A DNA stretch of 64,000 nt, taken from assembly GCA_025526915.1 (NCBI GenBank), contig JAHLKH010000016.1, positions 124,001 through 188,000 of the forward strand, written 5' to 3'. The notes below the pieces were generated by a model. That model worked only from the letters and a program-made list of their open reading frames with translations, was not told the DNA's origin and did no database searches. Origin of the DNA: Entophlyctis helioformis. Taxonomy: Eukaryota; Chytridiomycota; Chytridiomycetes; Chytridiales; Chytriomycetaceae. The translations under genes and the position numbers were made by a program. Of the stretch, positions 1 through 11,009 are shown in pieces. How positions within the stretch are numbered: the first letter of the stretch is position 1; each line of letters starts with the position of its first letter.

Positions 1-1014
1 CTCCTGACCGACACCCTCTCTGGCCGCACATGGGACGGCAAAAGAGGCCGTGCTCGAGGGCCTGGCCTCTGTGTGCGTCAACGGCAAAGCAGCGCTCGTC
101 CCCGCCTCGCCGCACATGACCGAGATTGAAAAAGTGCTCGTGCGCGAGGCACGCAAGAACGCCAAACACTACCGCCGTCTGGCGATCGAGTACCTCGGCG
201 CCGTGTTTGATGCCGTGGATCTGGTCGCCGTGGACGAGGTCGTCGAGTACCTCACCGATGTCGCCACGACGGATACCAAGGACGACATGGACACGGACGA
301 CGACCATGTGCGCGAGCGGCCGCTTGTGCTGGCTATCCAGGCCAACGCGTTCAAGGCGCTCGGTCTCTGCTTCCCGCGGTCGAATGTTGATGTACAGCGT
401 ATGTTGGTTGGTTGGCTGTGTCTGGCCTGGCTGTCTGGTTTGCTGTGTCTGGCTGTGTCTGGCCTGGCTGTCTGGTTTGCTGGCTGGCCTGGCTGGCTGG
501 GACTGACACGTTTCTTGCGTGATGGGCGAGCAGGCAAACACTGTGGCGCGCTGCTAGAAACTCTTGCCAAGAACCTGGACGGACAAGTGTGGAACATCCG
601 GCTAGCAGTGCTGGACGCGATATCCAAGGTGCTTGACAAGGCGCAGGCAGGCGTTGTCGACGATCACGCGTTGGGCTTGTGCTGGACGGTCTATTTGTGT
701 CGGTCGACGACACCAAGGTGAGTGAGGGACAGACGTGCTTCTTGTCTTTCTTGCCGTGTGATGGCTGCCTGACACTTGGCACTTGACACTGACGCGTGGT
801 GTGCATGCTGCAGTACACGGCTATCCGCGACAAGGCGGCGGCGGCGCTGCAGCAGGCGGCCAGCAAGTACCGCGACACGCCGGCCATGCCCGCGGCGGTG
901 GTGGCGGCCACGGTCGAGCGTCTCGAGACGGCGATTGCGCGCGAGAGCGTGTCGACGATCCAGCATGCGCTCAAGGTGGCGCGCGGTGCACTCACGGGCA
1001 TGGACGTCGAGTGA
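1..1014 (+). CDS. ECM29: Proteasome adaptor/scaffold ECM29, C-terminal part (5' truncated by window edge)
   Basis: This is the helical (HEAT-like) C-terminal end of a large protein. I assign it to ECM29, which links 26S proteasomes to other compartments, from the alternating helices and the closing motif VLDGLFVSVDDTK followed by YTAIRDKAAAAL. Introns are 399-533 (phase 1, 135 bp, no in-frame stop) and 718-813 (phase 0). The stop is at 1012-1014. Oddity: exon 2 starts in one frame (KHCGALLETLAKNLDG) and must end in another (VLDGLFVSVDDTK) between about 650 and 679, with no splice sites there. That implies a one-base indel, by error or mutation. The family call is from memory of the C-terminal motif, so it is moderately secure. 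Confidence 0.6.
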
Positions 1015-1226
1015 CGCGTCTGAGCGTGTGGTGTGACTGTCGAGTTGCTGAATGGATGTTGAATGGAATGGTTGATGCTCAAGATACCAATCAATGCGCA
1101 CAAGTTCAGCCTGCACTTTGGACGGCATCACTCTGTGCCAGTCACTTGATCTGGCAGACAGCATGCATGCCCACAGACTGCTGCAGGACCAGCAGACACG
1201 GCTCCTGAGCAGGGAGATAAGAGCAG

Positions 1227-1232
1227 TTTATT
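1227..1232 (-). terminator. AATAAA poly(A) signal sharing a base with the RING-ligase stop codon
   Basis: On the minus strand the gene ends TGAATAAA, so the canonical signal begins on the last base of the stop codon. Cleavage would leave a very short 3' UTR. Confidence 0.55.
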
Positions 1233-2699
1233 CAGTACAAGACAATGGACAGAATCACAAGCGTCGCGATCATCAGGAACAAGCGCGACAGAAACGCCTG
1301 CGTCTGTTCAATGGCGCTGACTGCCGCATCCGCTCCTGTCCCTGTCCTTGGCCCATTCTGCGCCAGTCCGCCCGTGTTGAACGCCTGTGAATCCTCTGGT
1401 CAGCAGCAAGTCCACGCACGGCACACACGGCACACACACTGTGCACTTACAAACTGGAACCCAAACGGCATGACACCGACACGCACGTTGCCAAAGTGAA
1501 CGCCCGGCCCGCCCATTCCGAACCCGCCGCCCAGCCCGCCGCCCACATTGCCCCCGACATTGCCACCGACATTGCCACCGTTGCCGCCACCGCCGTTGAA
1601 GAGGTTGCTGATGAAATCCCATCCGCCGTTGCGCGACGTCGGCGAGGGCCGTTGGCCAGCAGGGCGGTTCGGGATCTCCTGCTCAGCAGCACGCGGGTCC
1701 TTGGCCTCGCGTCCGCGCACGTAGATGGGGATCACCTGGTCCTTGTCGACGCCTGCCTTGCAGACGGGACATGTATTGGAGGCCGGCAGCCGCGACGACA
1801 GCCACTGATGCAGACTGCGACGGTGCGAGCGGCTGTTAGCATGCAATGGCGTGCGTGCATGCAATGGCGCATACGTACCATGGCCAGCAGAAGAGGTGGC
1901 CGCAGAGTGTGACGACGGGGTTGGACGCCATATCCAGACTGTGCCAAAGACGATCCGTGTTAGCCTGCGGTGTGGAGCAGCCAACGCACAGGCGGGCAGG
2001 CAGGCAGCGACGCCTCGTGCCACCACCGTGCACGGCTCACCAGATGTTGCATTCGAACAGGCCGCCCTCGTCGCCGCCGTTGTCGCCGCTGGCTGCTGCA
2101 CTGGCTGCACCCGCTGCACCCGCTGCGCCAGGAGTGCTGGCAGCATGGGCCGTGGCCTGCGATGTCTGCGATGCCTGCGGGGCACCAGCGCCACTGGCAC
2201 CACCGGCACCATGGCCATGGCCATGGCCGTGGGATGCTGATGAGGCTGATGAGGCTGTTGATGCCGACGACGATGGTGCCGATGTCTGTGCGTGTGCGTG
2301 GGGCGGCGCATACGACGCCGACGGCCCACGCTTGGCGGGCAGGCCACGCAGCGACACAAAGCGCTCTCGCAGGCCCGATGCCGGCAGCGAGTACGCCGAC
2401 GACGACGGCCGCTCTGCTGTTGCTGCCGTTGGTGCTGATTCTGCTGCTGACGTTGGTGCTGCCAAGGACAACGGCTCGGCCGGCTTGCGTTCAAGGGGAG
2501 CGGCGGCAGACGTGCCGGAGCGTGCGTCTGTGGGTGTGTCTGTGTGCGTGTCTGTGTGCGTGTGTGCGCTCAGGCTGGTGCTCGTGCCGGTGGTGTGTGC
2601 TGGCGGCCGCCTGTGCCGCTGCGTCGCTTGCCGCCTCCTGCTGCTGCTGCTGCAAGTCCATCTCGTTGGAAACTTGGAGAACCTCAGAAGTAACTTCAT
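1232..2699 (-). CDS. ER-anchored RING E3 ubiquitin ligase, RNF5/RNF185 (Rma1) type
   Basis: Spliced protein whose RING is split over three exons: FECNI, then CLDMASNPVVTLCGHLFCWP, then CLHQWL and CPVCKAGVDKDQVIPIYVRG. The order and spacing match RNF5/RNF185, which ubiquitinates ER-membrane and ERAD clients. A Gly/Asn-rich linker and MPFGFQF|AFNTGG follow. The end is a tail anchor, FLSRLFLMIATLVILSIVLY, then the stop. Introns are 1385-1450, 1815-1878 and 1939-2040, and all phases close. The N-terminus is the weak part: a long Ser/Ala/His-rich stretch has only one in-frame ATG (2697-2699), which overlaps the stop of the gene upstream. A start near MDLQQQQQEAASDAA plus an unseen intron is the alternative. 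RING and anchor are secure; the start is not. Confidence 0.85.
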
Positions 2700-5122
2700 T
2701 TCCCCTTGAGGGATCGTCCACCGCTGCTGGCACCGCTGGCACCGCTGGCGGCACTGGCGGCACCGAGGGCCGTCGTCCCGCTGCCCCACTTGCTCGGCGG
2801 CACCCAAAAGTAGTGCGGCGCGTGCAGCGACGGCAGGATGGGCAGGTTGTCGCGATCGATGAGCTCCTGCATGCGCAGCGGCACCAGCTGCTGTTTGGCC
2901 ACGCCCGCGTCGAGCGGTGCGATGCGCACGCGACGCTGCCCGCGCGCGCGGCCGACGGGCCGTGCACCATCCGACGTCTGCGATTGCGATTGCGATAGAA
3001 GCGATGTGGTGGATGCCGACTGGGCCGTTGCTTGTGTGGCTAGCTGCGGCAGCGAGCCAATGGCTGGCGATGCAGTGCCGACGGTGCCCGTGCCCATGTC
3101 CGTCCCCGTGCTCGTGCTCGTGCTGGCTAATGACGCCTCCAGAGAGGCCAGGCCGTGGGTGCTGTGAGGATGCGAGAGCTGCGGCACGGCAATCTCGATG
3201 ATCGCGTTGTTGTCCGCGTCCTTGGATCGGTGGATCCATGAGTCGTCAAGAGAGGGGTCTGTGAGCGCGTCAGCCGCGACTGCAAAGGCTGCTGCGTGCT
3301 GCGCAGGCTGTGCTGTTTGAGCCGTCTGGTGTGCATGCGGGTGCTGGTGCTGGTGCTGGTGCTGGTGTGGATGGTGATGGTGATGTGCGTGGTGGTGAGC
3401 TGCTCGGCCGTAATCGCCTGCATCGGTTGCCAGCCCAGATGAATGAGCCACGGCCGGTGCATCTGATACTGGACGATCAGTCCCAGTCCCGTCGTGCACT
3501 TCGTGGTTTCTGTGCGTCTGATCGGCGCCATCCAGATGTCCATGCGACGGGTCGGACGCAGTTGGAGCCGGCATGCCCAGGTTCGATGGCCGGCCATGGA
3601 ATCCGCTCCCGATGCTCGACCGTCGCTGGCCAAGCCGGCCGCCACTGCGCAATCCACCACTGTCTTCAAGCCCCTCCGTGTGCAGCCCCGCTCCGTGCCG
3701 GCGTCTGTCATGGCCGTCGTCGTCGCTTTTGACGCTCCGGCCATCAGAAGAGCTCAGGTCGCCGTCACCATCCCCGCCATCCCTGGCGTCGCCACCGTCG
3801 ATCACTTCATCGCTCTCGTCGATGTCGTCTTCGCGGCCAGCAGCGTTACTCAGCCGCGGCGACCGGCCGCCCATGCTGACACTCATTCCAGTCCCACCAG
3901 CCGCGCTCTTGACGATCGTCATTGCGTTGAACATGGACGACCGTCGCGGCATGCTCCGAATCGATTTGGTCAACGCGTCCAGCTCGTCTTCGCGTTGCAC
4001 GTCGAGCCCTCCGCCGCCTGCGCTCAGCCGTTTATCGTCAAGCCGCCCGCTTGAGCTGAGCGAGCTGCTTGCGCTCAGACCACCGCTCGAGCTCAGCCGA
4101 TCGGACCCGTGGAGCTTGCCGCCGCTGCCGATATTCATGGCGCTTGCTGACATGATCGACCCGCTGCCCTGGCCCATCTGCCCGCTGTTGGTCACAGACC
4201 CGCGACGGCTGTTGCTGATCGACATGAGCATCTGGGCGAAATCGTCGGGTGCTTGGTAGCCCGGTGCCAGCATGGTGGTCGGATCCACCTCCACCTCGTC
4301 GCTGTCCGCATCAGAGTCACGGTCAGAGCTGCGGCCATTGCTGTCGTCGCCCGCACCGCGGCCATCGCCCTCCGTATCCGTTGCTTCGAGCACCTGCGAC
4401 AGCACGTGCTGGGCCAACGACGCGCTGGCCGAATCGAGCACGAGCGTCTGCGCACCACCCTGCGCATCCATCTCGCCGCTACCGCCGGCGCCACTGATTG
4501 TCGAGCTGCGCGACCGGCTCCCATGCATGCTCAGGCCAGCCACGCGTGCCAAGCTCTCGTCAAAGTTCGGCGTGGCGCGTGACGACAGCCCAAGCACAAA
4601 CGCGGCGGTCATGGCTGCCGGCGTGAGCACCGCGCCACCTGCTCCGGCACCCACTCCGCCGGCACTGTTGATTGCAGGTGAGGTATCTGCCTCGATGTCG
4701 AGAAACCCCTGCGACTCTGGGAGCGGTGGCGGTTGCTGTCGCTGTGGCGCGAGGTGTTTGCTGGATGACGGCTGGTGCGCGGCGTCGGTTCCCGGCTCGA
4801 TCGTTGCAGGTGGCCGCATTAAGAACGCTTCTGACTGGTGCTTGAACTTGATGATCGAGTCTGCCATCTGACAGAGTGTTCTTGTGCGCTGTTGGTGCTT
4901 GTTCTGTTGTGAGTGGGTTAGTATTTGTTAGTGTGCACGTGTGCTTGACGACAATGCGAGGATGAGAGATGTGCTTACGTTGTTCTTGAGCGAGTTTTGG
5001 ATGCCCTCGCCCCAGAACTCCTGTGCCTGGTCTGACATCTCGATATGCATCGTGAGGGCACTCAGGGCAGGGATTCCCTTGGACTGCGCCACCACCTGTG
5101 CACGCTATGTACGCGTGTTGGC

Positions 5123-5193
<71 letters not shown>

Positions 5194-7073
5194 CAGTTCC
5201 GTGTCGTGCGTTCACTTACTGGTCGTTGCTGGCGGTACACACTCGACTCGCCGCGCCTGTACCGCACGTAATCCGACAGCCGTGCGACGCCATACACGCT
5301 CTCTCTGCCAGCCCTGCTTGCCCGACCATCAGCACCCGTCTTGTCGTTATCCCGCCCGTTGAGAGCACTGTACCGACCACCACCGTCAATATCGCCAACC
5401 GTGTCACCCTCCTCCCCATCGTCGCCTCCGTTCTCGTCATCCATGCCATCCGCCTCATCGCCGTCATCATCGTCGTCGTACAAGGACACCATGCTCGTAT
5501 CGAACGGCCGGACACCATGCCGCTCGCGCGACACCTTTTGATACCACCGAGTGGTCTTCCATTCCTCGGGTATGGCGTACGTCCGCACGGCGCGTCGGTG
5601 TCTCCGGCCGCCAGATGGCCCGGTAACCGCCGCAGCCGCCGCAGCCGCAGCAGCGACTGCGTGCGCATGCGCGGTCTCGAGCGACACCAGCCGCCGCCGT
5701 GATACCAGCGCGTGCGAGCGGATATGCTCATGCAGCTGGTCGCGGTAAGCAAGTCGCCTAGCATCAAGCAGCCGACACACGGCCTCGGATTTCTAGTGAT
5801 CGTTGTGCGTGTGTGAGTGTGAGGTACGCGTGGTTAGTAGGCGTGTAAAGAGTCGGTGCATGTGAATGCATGGATGCGAGTACCCTTACCTTGATGGACG
5901 CGGCTTCTTCGGCTTTGGAGACGAGCGGTTTGGCGAGCCGGGCAGACTCGGGCGGACGAGCGCGTGTAACAACCCGCGGCCGTGCTTCACGGATCCTCTG
6001 CGCGAGGGTACGCGGACGGCTGTGGTGCACGGCGTCCGCATCCATGTCATCAACGTCGACCAATGGTGCTGTGAGCGACGAGAGCATCTCTGTGATGGAG
6101 ATGGGCGACATGGGCGATATGGGCGACTTGACGTTCTCGGTCTCGGTGGTGTGGCGCGACTGGTGCAGCGTGTCCGTTTCCAATGAATCCTGCCTGCTTT
6201 GCTGTGTGGACTTGTCAGTGTGCGTGCACGTGGTGGTTGCAGACAGCAAGACAAGGCTGGACAACACACCGGGAGGAACATGTACGAGCCGCGGTTGGAT
6301 CGCGGTGACCGGCCGCTGCCACCGTTGATATTCGCGTTGCTGCCGCCCACGGTCGATGCAGACAGCGGCGACAGGTTGGATCGCGACAGCGTGAGCTGGA
6401 CAGGCGGTATCATCAACGCACTCGGCATCTTTCGCTTATGCCGGGCCAATCCGCCCGACTGGCTTGCCGACAGTGACAGCGACAACGACGCGTCAAGCAT
6501 GGTCCCGCTCTCGTTCAGCGGCTGCGGCAACTCGAGCACAGCCGACGAGTCCAGCCTCACGTCCAGATGGTGCAGCGACGGCTGGCGCGACGACCCGCAT
6601 TTGCCGTGCGGCGACAACGGTGGTGGCGGCGCTGGCGGCAACGACGTCCGTCTCACGGGGGCACTCAAGCCTGGCCCGCTCTTGCCGCCAGTCGTGCTGC
6701 CGGTCGTGCTGACAGCCGTGCTGACAGACACGTCGTTGGTCAGAAACACCAGATGCTGGTCCAAGTCAACGACACCCTTTTCAAACACGCCAGCGATAGT
6801 AGCGCGTGCGGCAGTGGCGATCGAGAGCACGTTGCTCGTGTCCATGACGCTGCGCAGCGCATCCACAGGCAGGCCCATCGACGCCTGCAGCGCGACGCCA
6901 GGCGACAAGGACGACGCCAGCGCGAATGTCTTGGCCTGCAGCTTGAGCTTGATGCTCTCGACTGGATCGATGGTCGGCTGTGCCTGCGTGGCGGCGGCTT
7001 GGTTCTGGGCATCGTCAACGTCTGTGGGCTGCTGCTCGGGTGGCGGTTGGGGTGCGAGACCGTAGAGCTTCAT
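2696..7073 (-). CDS. Large low-complexity protein of unknown function (about 1321 aa, 5 exons)
   Basis: I do not recognise this protein. Exons 7073-6270, 6189-5890, 5792-5220, 5095-4979 and 4867-2696 join with phase 0 throughout and standard GT-AG sites. The start is the ATG of MKLYGLAPQP. Visible parts: a mostly helical N-terminus (about residues 25-100, containing ESIKLKLQAKTFALASSL); a Ser/Pro-rich stretch; a basic helical segment with RLLDARRLAYRDQLHEHIRS; a conserved-looking block IPEEWKTTRWYQKVSRER followed by an acidic run; then about 720 residues rich in Ser, Gly, Asp and His (a HAHHHHHPHQHQHQHQHPH-type run). It ends with LPILPSLHAPHYFWVPPSKW. The third intron contains the 62-bp CA microsatellite. 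The stop (2696-2698) overlaps an ATG (2697-2699) as ATGA. No signal peptide or membrane segment is evident. A scaffold or regulatory role is only a guess. Confidence 0.6.
5125..5186. repeat. (AC)n microsatellite, about 31 units, inside an intron
   Basis: Perfect dinucleotide run within the 5096-5219 intron of the large unknown gene. On the coding strand it is a GT repeat close to the donor site. Confidence 0.95.
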
Positions 7074-7400
7074 GGCGCTTGCCTGGCATGGCACGGGTCA
7101 CTGCACGATCAGGATACAGTAACGCGTGGGCGGACGAGCGAGCAAGCGAGACAGAACGCGAGCGCGAGTGCGAGGCTTACCCATGTGGATGCAGTGCGAC
7201 GCAGCGGCTGCGTTCCACGCCCAGAAGCAGACAGATGCAGATTGGACTGCGATGTGCGTCGCGAGCTTGCGGGCCCGCTCGCTTGCCTGGCCGCCACGTC
7301 CTGCATCGCTGTGCTTTTGCCGGCTCCTTCGCCAACCCCTTTCGCAATCCCCCGCGTCCCATAACCCGCAACCCAATGACGTCAGATCATATACAAGGGG

Positions 7401-7406
7401 TTTATT
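7401..7406 (-). terminator. AATAAA poly(A) signal enclosing the stop codon
   Basis: The gene ends CAATAAA: the TAA stop lies wholly inside the AATAAA hexamer. Confidence 0.5.
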
Positions 7407-10400
7407 GGTCCTGCAGAGGCGACGACGAGCCGAGCCACTCGTCCAGCATGTTCTGATGAGCCGACCGCGTGTCCAGCAGGCCGCCCATGCCCGCACTGCC
7501 CAGATCGACGCCGGTCATGGACCCGATCGTGGTCGCCATCTGCTGCTCGGACATGTGCGCGTAGTCATGCCCAAACACAAGGCCGGCCGGGCCGCTGTCG
7601 ACAGGGTCGTCGTCGTCATCATCGTCGTCGTCCAAGTGGTCCAGGTTGTCAGGACCAGACGGCGGGAGAAAGAGCTGATGTGCGGCAGCTGCCGCGGCCG
7701 ACTGGAGTTGGCGTTGGTACTGTGTGGACTGGTTGAAGTTGGTGCCGGCCGGGTGCAGCGCCGGATCGACGTACGAGAGCCGCACGGCCTCCTCGGCGTC
7801 GCTGAACAGACGCGGGTTGTGGCTCTTGAGGCTGCGGATGACTCGGCGCCACCGAAACACGAAGCTGCGCCAGCCGATTGCATTGTGTAAGCAAAAGGCA
7901 CGCAGTGCATGCCATGGCAAGACGTGCACGCACCTTGCGTAGGTGAGCACGAGCTGCTTGACGGTCCATGTGAGCACGTCGGCATCGCTCAGCCAGCCGT
8001 CCAGATGCTCGGCGCATTTGCCGACAGCATACTTGGAGATCCCGACCCGCACCGCCATCTCAATCTCGCATCTGTCGCGCTTGTCAGCCACCGCCTACTG
8101 CACGCATCTTCTGGAAGCAGTCCAGGCACTCACCGCCGCGTTTCAAGCTCTTCGACTGTCAATGGCCGACGGATGCTTGACCCGCGCACAACATTGGGCA
8201 GCAGCCGCGACTGGATCTGCCGGAACGACACCATGGGCCGCGGTGGCAGCATATCGCCAGTCTTTGGTGCAACTTTCTGCATGACACTGGCGCCAGACGT
8301 TTGCAGGTCTTTGACAAGCCCTTGACGCTGCTTTGGTGTCAGCTGGCTCAGCGTCAGGTCAAGCAGCTCGGCGTACGTTGGAGGTGCTGCAGACGCAGCA
8401 TTGGCCGGATCTGCTGCTTGGGATGCATCGGAAGATGTGTCGCGAGACGCTTCCGTCAGGTTGGCGAGACTGATGTGGTGCGAGAGTTGCGTCGTGTCGG
8501 TCGATGTACAGATGGAAGCCCACATCTCGGATATCTTGGTATGGTGGCGTGCGACGGCGTCTGACGTGCTCGCCATATCTGGCCAGAGCAGCGTGTGTGT
8601 TAGCCAAGCGTGCTGCTTGCACGATCGCAATAGCACGAGTCGTACCAGGCTCTGCCACAACATTATTAAGCTCAAAGGATCGGTCGGGCTGCTTGCAGAC
8701 AAGGTAGCTGACCGCGCGCCACGCCCTGTTGACCAAGCTGCCATTGAGCACATTCCACGTCAGCACGAATCCGGCAGAGCAGCCGCCGACAGATGGCAAA
8801 AGTACCTGGAATAGACGAGTACAAACAGCTTGACGGTCCATACTTGCACATCGGGATCAGCAATCCAAACAGCCAGATGCTCGACGCACCGTTGCAGCGT
8901 ATACTCGGAGTTGCCCAGCCGTGCCAAGAGCGACATCTCTTCCCTGCCATTCATCCGTCCGTCCGTCTGTCAGTCCCGGATCATCCAACCGTCCAGGCCG
9001 CTCGATTCCACTCACGTCTGCACGCGGAGCTCCTCTTCCGACAGCGCACGCGGCACCGACCGTCCAGCAGTCGGGTTTGGATGCAGCCGCCGCTTAAACA
9101 CGCCAAACGCAGAATGTGCAGGCTCGGGCAGCATATCGCCCGTCTTGAGCGCAATCTCCATCAACGCAGTCGTGCTGGCGTTGGCGAGACTCGTCATCAG
9201 CTGCGTCTTTTGGTCGGGCAGCAAGAAGCCAATCAGCGAGTCCAGCGGCGACTGGAGACTGAACCGTTTTGTGATGAGGGCGTCTGGCGTTGACCCGCAA
9301 ATGGCAGTCCACTGGCTGATGACGGATGCCTGGTGGCACAAGAGCTCCTTGTCAGCCGAAACCGCGGTCGTGACTGCAGACAGACGTGTCAGTCAGTGAT
9401 CACTCTCCAACCGACGCAGCCAGTCGTCAATTGAGGATAATGACGAGGCACTTACGGTTGGCCGGGTTCTCCTTGACCGTGTCGAATGTGGCCGCATGAC
9501 GCTTCTGGAGATCGCGCACAAAGATGCTGAAGCGCGACATGAATGCAGCGTACACGATCGTGAGCTGCCTGACTGTCCACGACTGCACATTCGCATGTGT
9601 CATCCACTGCGTCACATGGCCACGGCACTTGATGGCTGCGTATTTGCTGATGCCGAGCTCGAGGCAAAGCGCAATCTCGTGCCTGCCATTCAAACGGCAG
9701 AATGCCATGACAGCCAGTGTTAGTCTCAAACGACACGGGATGACACTCTCTCTGAAAAAGCAAGACGAAGCATGTACTTTTGGGCTTGGATCTCATCGTC
9801 GGTCAGGACGCGCGGCTTTGCTCGGCCAATGCGCGGGTTCGGGTGAATGCGTCGCTGGAGAGCAGTCAGATCGGACTGGGCAGGGTCAGGAAGAGCATCG
9901 ACGCCTTTTCGTGCAATGAGCTGCATGGCAGTCGAGTTGGCAGCCTGCAGCGCGTCCACGACCATGCTGCGATCCAGATCGGATGTGGACGCGATGGCCG
10001 AGTTGAGCAGTGCGGCTGGCATTCCTAGCCGGTCGAGCGCATTTTGCGCTGCCTCTGACAGCTCGAGTGTGTGTGGCGGCGGCAGTCGCTCTGCGTCCGA
10101 TCGTTTGGCAGACTGACGGGCGGGAGTAGCTTGTCGTGGTATGCTGGGTATTGGGGCGGCTGAGGATGACGACGACGCGAGATTGGCGAGCACGCGAGCG
10201 CGTTTGTGTGTCGGTGCAGATGGCGAGTCCAGCGTTGTGTCTATCAAGGCAAGCTGGGCCAAGTCTGGCTGGGGGCGCTTGGTAGAATGAACTAGTAGAT
10301 CTGGCTGCTGCTGTTGTTGCTGTTCTTGTATGTGCTGGAGTTGCTGCAGATGCTGCAGTTGATGGTGATCGGTGGAGATGGTGACGGGGTGGGCCAATGG

Positions 10401-10960
10401 CTGGGGAGGGTTGGCAGCGATTGCCTGTGCTAGGGCTTCGAGGAACCTGTTGCGTCTGTTGGGCGGAGGGCCGGTCAGTCCTGCATTGGCGGTGGTGCAC
10501 AGCACCGGCGGGATGACTTGCTGGACGGCATCGTCTTGGATGGCAGCGCTGGGATCGATGGCCTGCGCAGGCATCGGCGGCAGCGACGTGTGGTGGTGCT
10601 GGCGTGGCATCGAATGTGGCATCGCATGTGGCGGCATGTCGTGGCATGCACGAGTCAGAGCCGTGGGAGGGGCGGCGGGCAGGGCGGAGGCGAGCCACTC
10701 ACGACACGCATGGCCTGCAGGTCCTGCAGGGCTTGCAGCGCCTGGTCGAGTTCAAGTTGCTGTTGCTGCTGTTGCTGTTGCTGCTGGTGCTGTTGGGCGG
10801 CAGCGGCGGCGGCCACAACGGCGGCAGCGGCAGCAGCAGCAACCGCCTCTGCCGTGACGAGCGGCTGCTGTTGCTGCTGTTGCACTGGCTGCACTGGCTG
10901 CACTGGTTGCACTGGCTGTTGCTGTTGTGGTTGCTGTTGTGGTTGAGCGTTGTCGTTCAT
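7402..10960 (-). CDS. Unrecognised protein with three internal repeats and a poly-Gln/Ala N-terminus
   Basis: The ATG at 10960-10958 begins a Gln/Val/Pro and Ala-rich leader (MNDNAQPQQ...LQAMRV, exon 10960-10703). Next is a Pro/His linker (exon from 10598) and then three related units at about 10.1-9.4, 9.35-8.75 and 8.7-7.75 kb. Each unit has a helical half ending in a basic motif (LQRRIHPNPRIGRAKPRVL, FKRRLHPNPTAGRSVPRAL, IQSRLLPNVVRGSSIRRPL) and a short acidic DDE/EEE step. After an intron there is a second half (LGISKYAAIKCRGHVTQW, LGNSEYTLQRCVEHLAVW, VGISKYAVGKCAEHLDGW), then VQ/L-x-WTV and a Tyr-rich helix. Units 2 and 3 also share a HxxxISxxWxxIC segment. The tail has an Asp run (about nine residues), and the stop is at 7404-7402. 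I know no family with this pattern and propose no function. The gene diverges from the HMG-CoA reductase gene. Confidence 0.65.
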
Positions 10961-11009
10961 TAAGGCAAAGTAACAAAATCGGACTTTGCTTAACCAACAC
11001 AAGCCACAG
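10961..11009. promoter_or_regulatory. 49-bp divergent intergenic region between two start codons
   Basis: The whole space between the minus-strand ATG (10960) and the plus-strand ATG (11010) is 49 bp. Both 5' UTRs and the shared promoter must overlap or lie within the coding regions. I see no TATA box; there is a TTTTGTTACTTTG-like stretch on the minus strand. Confidence 0.6.

Noticed and set aside
351..1103. Long minus-strand frames opposite ECM29
   Set aside because: Low-complexity shadows with no motif and no ATG-stop logic.
5125..5186. CA runs and other tandem arrays as CRISPR-like structures
   Set aside because: No repeat-spacer pattern; simple microsatellites in a eukaryotic nuclear genome.
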